From Ceratopteris richardii (taxonomy: Eukaryota; Streptophyta; Polypodiopsida; Polypodiales; Pteridaceae), in NCBI GenBank assembly GCA_020310875.1, contig CM035407.1, positions 73,328,721 to 73,392,720 on the forward strand: a stretch of DNA of 64,000 nucleotides, read 5' to 3'. The notes below the pieces were generated by a model. The model had not been told where the DNA came from and did no database searches. It saw nothing but the letters and a program-made list of their open reading frames with translations. Both the position numbers and the translations under genes were made by a program. Each line of letters opens with the position of its first letter. Within the stretch, counting starts at the first letter, position 1. Positions 61,497-64,000 of the stretch are shown here, piece after piece.

Positions 61497-62324
61497 TGAT
61501 GGAGAGTGTTAATCTCCAAAAGAACAAGCTACTCTTGTAGTTAGAGCACCTCTATAACAAGAGTAACTCAAACCTTCACCAAATTTAGAGGATCAATGAT
61601 CAATTATAAAGATTTTGAAAAAACCTGTGAAGGAGATGACTACACAGAAAGTGTGTTGCACATATCTCTCTCATTAACTTATTAATTGTGTAAAGTTTCT
61701 GATGAATCTTTGCACAAGGTGTTGACTACAATTTTCGCACCTTCTCCAAGTTGAATCACTCCAAAAGATTCAGTAGATCTTGAGAAATGATTTCAACAAG
61801 TTACCTATGTCTAAAACTGCTCTTCTAAAACGTCGATTCAGACACCTGTAACTTCTAGCACTTGGTTCTCTCAATCTAGAAGCCGTTTATGCAAATGCTT
61901 TTAGCCATAGATGGCTTACCTTGTAACTTAAATTTTGACTCCTTACTCATGCAAAACTTTAACCTCTGCACTGAGAAATGATCAAATCATTGACCATCGA
62001 GATTGCGCCTATTTCAGGAAACAGTGAACACTTCTTCACATATGAATGTTCCTACTCATAATTCTCATAGCCTCTTTACAATTAGGCTCTCAAAATTTAA
62101 GCATAGACTCATTATCTATGCACTTAGACATCTACAAAAGGATTCTTGAAATGATCAAGCACAGAAGGAGAATATATAGAAACATCGGGTGCAACATTTC
62201 TTCATTCGTGGAAAAATTTACATCTGAGTGATGAGAGATATCTTTCACACATCTAAAGTATCTAATGACATCTATTTCTCCTCAAAACTTGTGTTTAACA
62301 CAATCTCTCATATTTTCCCCAACA
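61497..62324 (-). repeat. Copia G 5' LTR (828 bp)
   Basis: The minus strand begins TGTTGGGGAAAA and ends CTCTCCATCA. The U5 half is clearly related to the copia E LTR, including the terminal hairpin (61500-61518). The U3 half is more diverged and has stretches like copia A. The outer end at 62324 is inferred from the TGTTGG/CCATCA termini and the return of copia coding sequence. Confidence 0.75.
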
Positions 62325-62342
62325 TTTTTCATAGTATATATA

Positions 62343-62604
62343 GGCAAATCTCCATATGTGCTAGATAACTTTTGAAGCAATCAACCACTTCATTCTTACT
62401 TTTCATAAAGTACACAATAGTCCATCTACTATATTCATCAATAAATGAGACACAATACCTTGATCCTACCAATGAAGGTTCTTAACTTGGCCCCCATACA
62501 TCATTATGTACCAAGTCCAAAAGGTTGTTGTGAATGTAGCCTTTGTGGTTGAATGGTTGTCTTTGTGCCTTCCCAATCTGACATGCATCACATCTGTTGA
62601 TCAT
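62343..62604 (-). pseudogene. Copia H integrase fragment
   Basis: The minus strand reads LDLVHNDVWGP, SLVGSRYCVSFIDEYSRWT and IVYFMKSKNEVVDCFKSY. It matches the start of the copia integrase core, with Asn for Thr before the first Asp and a stop after WGPS. It ends at the copia G border. Confidence 0.78.
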
Positions 62605-63159
62605 TTATTGCTTTGATATGTTTGGCAGTTCTAGAACACTTTGATCCCTGCATATATCCTTCAAGGTTCTTTCATTGACATGAGCAAGTCTCTTATGCCA
62701 CACTTCAACCTCACTTAGGGTTTGAGACCCAAAATTGAATAGAGTTATGTTCCTAGTTTCTCCTCCTTTGAAAGTAAAGAGCCTACCATGCATCTCACCT
62801 CTGACTATCTTCTTGAATCCTTGACATGGATCTTCCACAAAATCTCCATGTTGGATGAACCTAACTTGTAAGCCTTTTTCAACTATTTGGCCTTACTGTG
62901 TTAGATTTTTAATGATAGTGGGTACATAGAGAACCTTTCTCCGAATGTTTATCTTTCCATTGGAAGCTTTGACATTACCAATCTTCTCCACATTGTGCTT
63001 AGTATCATCGCCTGTTTGTACTTCATGTCTATGCTTTGGACTTTCCAAGTCAGATAGAAGAGCAATGTTTCCTACTACATGATTTGAACATCCTGAATCT
63101 ATGTAGAACAAATAATTGTCTTTTTTACCTTCTTTGCGGCTTAGATTCATAAGAAGCAA
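62605..63159 (-). pseudogene. Copia H protease and pre-integrase region
   Basis: 63159-62893 has LFYIDSGCSNHVVGN and KVLYVPTIIKNLTQ. After a stop near 62892, 62838-62605 has GRLFTFKGGETRN and VWHKRLAHVNERT, the pre-integrase histidines. The protease D-S-G is intact. Confidence 0.82.
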
Positions 63160-64000
63160 TGAGCCTTCATGTGGTTGATCTTCAAAATAATTGATGTAGT
63201 CCCTTCTGTTATAGTCTCTATTGTTATCGTTGAAGTTGTCTCCACCTCTGCCTCTATTGTTTCCATATCCACCTCTTCCACTTCCTTTCTAGGTCTTCTC
63301 ATTGAACCAGCAATTTTGAGTCCTGTGGTTGGTCTTATCATAGATGGCACAAGGTTGAACATTGTGGACTTTGGTTTTGTCCTGCTTTGGTCCTTTCTTC
63401 TTCCCTTTCCACTTGTTCTTTCTTGCAAAGTTGTCTTGGGAAGTCTCCTCTTCATCTTCTTCCTTCTTCTTGCCTTTTAGCTTCATATCCTTCTTATTTT
63501 CATATAGAGCACTAGTTGAATTACCATGATACAAGTTACCTTCCTTTATGCTATTGTTGTTCTCTTGATTGAAGAGTTATTGAAGAAAGAGGTTGAGGTT
63601 TGAAGTTTGCACATCCATGATGAGATCATAAGCTGTGGTGAAAGATTTCCATTGATTATCACTTCTAATTCCATTTAGAATCTACATCATGATAGCCTCT
63701 TCTTTGATCTAATCATATAACAAGCAAACTTCAAAAAGAAAGGTGTTTTTTTACAAATCGATAAGAGCCCTTTGATGGATGCCAATTGATCAACAACCTC
63801 CTTGACCTTTGTAACAAACTATGTGATGGTTTGTTTAGGTGTCTTTTTCATTTGGTTGATTTTGTTCCAAAGATGGTTCTTCCTTGCCTTTGTACTAGTA
63901 GAAAAGAAAGTCTCTAGGGCATCTGAAGTCCCTTGAGAGGTCTTGCATCCTCTAATATGTGGTAATAGAAAATCAAAGATAGAGTTTAGTATGTATGACC
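63160..64000 (-). pseudogene. Copia H gag fragment
   Basis: The zinc-knuckle region at about 63370-63300 reads CAIYDKTNHRTQNCW, with the second Cys lost. A Lys/Glu-rich stretch precedes it (KLKGKKKEEDEEET). Farther right, decayed gag motifs continue to the window edge without a clear start. Confidence 0.65.

Larger units (their letters stand above)
52770..62324 (-). mobile_element. Copia G: Ty1/copia element split by copia E and cut by copia D
   Basis: Minus-strand close relative of copia E. Visible parts are integrase (52770-53410), then after E the protease, gag, leader, primer site and an 828-bp 5' LTR. RT, RNase H and 3' LTR lie beyond the copia D insertion and are not found in the window. 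Confidence 0.87.
62325..64000 (-). mobile_element. Copia H: degenerate Ty1/copia element, both ends out of view
   Basis: Minus-strand integrase, pre-integrase, protease and gag pieces of a more distant copia. Its gag start and LTRs are off the right edge, and copia G cuts it on the left. Many stops. Confidence 0.82.

Overview
The window is plant nuclear DNA made almost wholly of nested retrotransposons. I see no host gene, no rRNA or canonical tRNA gene and no CRISPR array. The elements are Ty3/gypsy and Ty1/copia LTR elements, one gag-only LTR element and one degenerate L1-like LINE. Wherever a copia or gag-only leader survives, its primer-binding site matches initiator tRNA-Met. This suggests a large, repeat-rich plant genome. 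A gymnosperm or another large-genome lineage is possible, but the sequence does not settle it.

Left half (1-37.5 kb) is a chain of nested elements whose left halves lie outside the window. Gypsy 1 (1-12429) sits in gypsy 2 (12430-23940). Gypsy 2 sits in copia B (23941-25718, minus), which sits in gypsy 3 (25719-~28754). Gypsy 3 sits in copia C (~28755-33375), which sits in an L1-like LINE (33376-~37526). Two complete elements with target-site duplications (TSDs) interrupt this chain. A gag-only element (6047-8669, TSD GTAGA) lies inside gypsy 1. Copia A (15610-22065, minus, TSD CTAAA) lies inside gypsy 2. The three gypsy elements carry long post-integrase reading frames rich in coiled coil; gypsy 1 also has a duplicated integrase zinc-binding module and a protease-like domain after integrase.

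Right half: 37.5-40.45 kb is old AT-rich debris. Copia F (40454-~42600) follows, then a short inverted scrap of the B family (~42600-42809). Copia B2 (42810-~47330) is joined to copia D (~47330-52769). D ends inside copia G (minus, 52770-62324), which is split by copia E (53411-59874, TSD CAATC). G in turn lies in copia H (62325-64000, minus).

Copia E is structurally complete: its two 1033-bp LTRs differ at about two positions and it has one uninterrupted 1388-residue gag-pol frame. Copia A has almost identical 1024-bp LTRs but one frameshift between integrase and reverse transcriptase. Every other coding region is broken by stops, frameshifts or truncation. Copies of the same families lie in direct (C/D) and inverted (B/B2, E/G) orientation.
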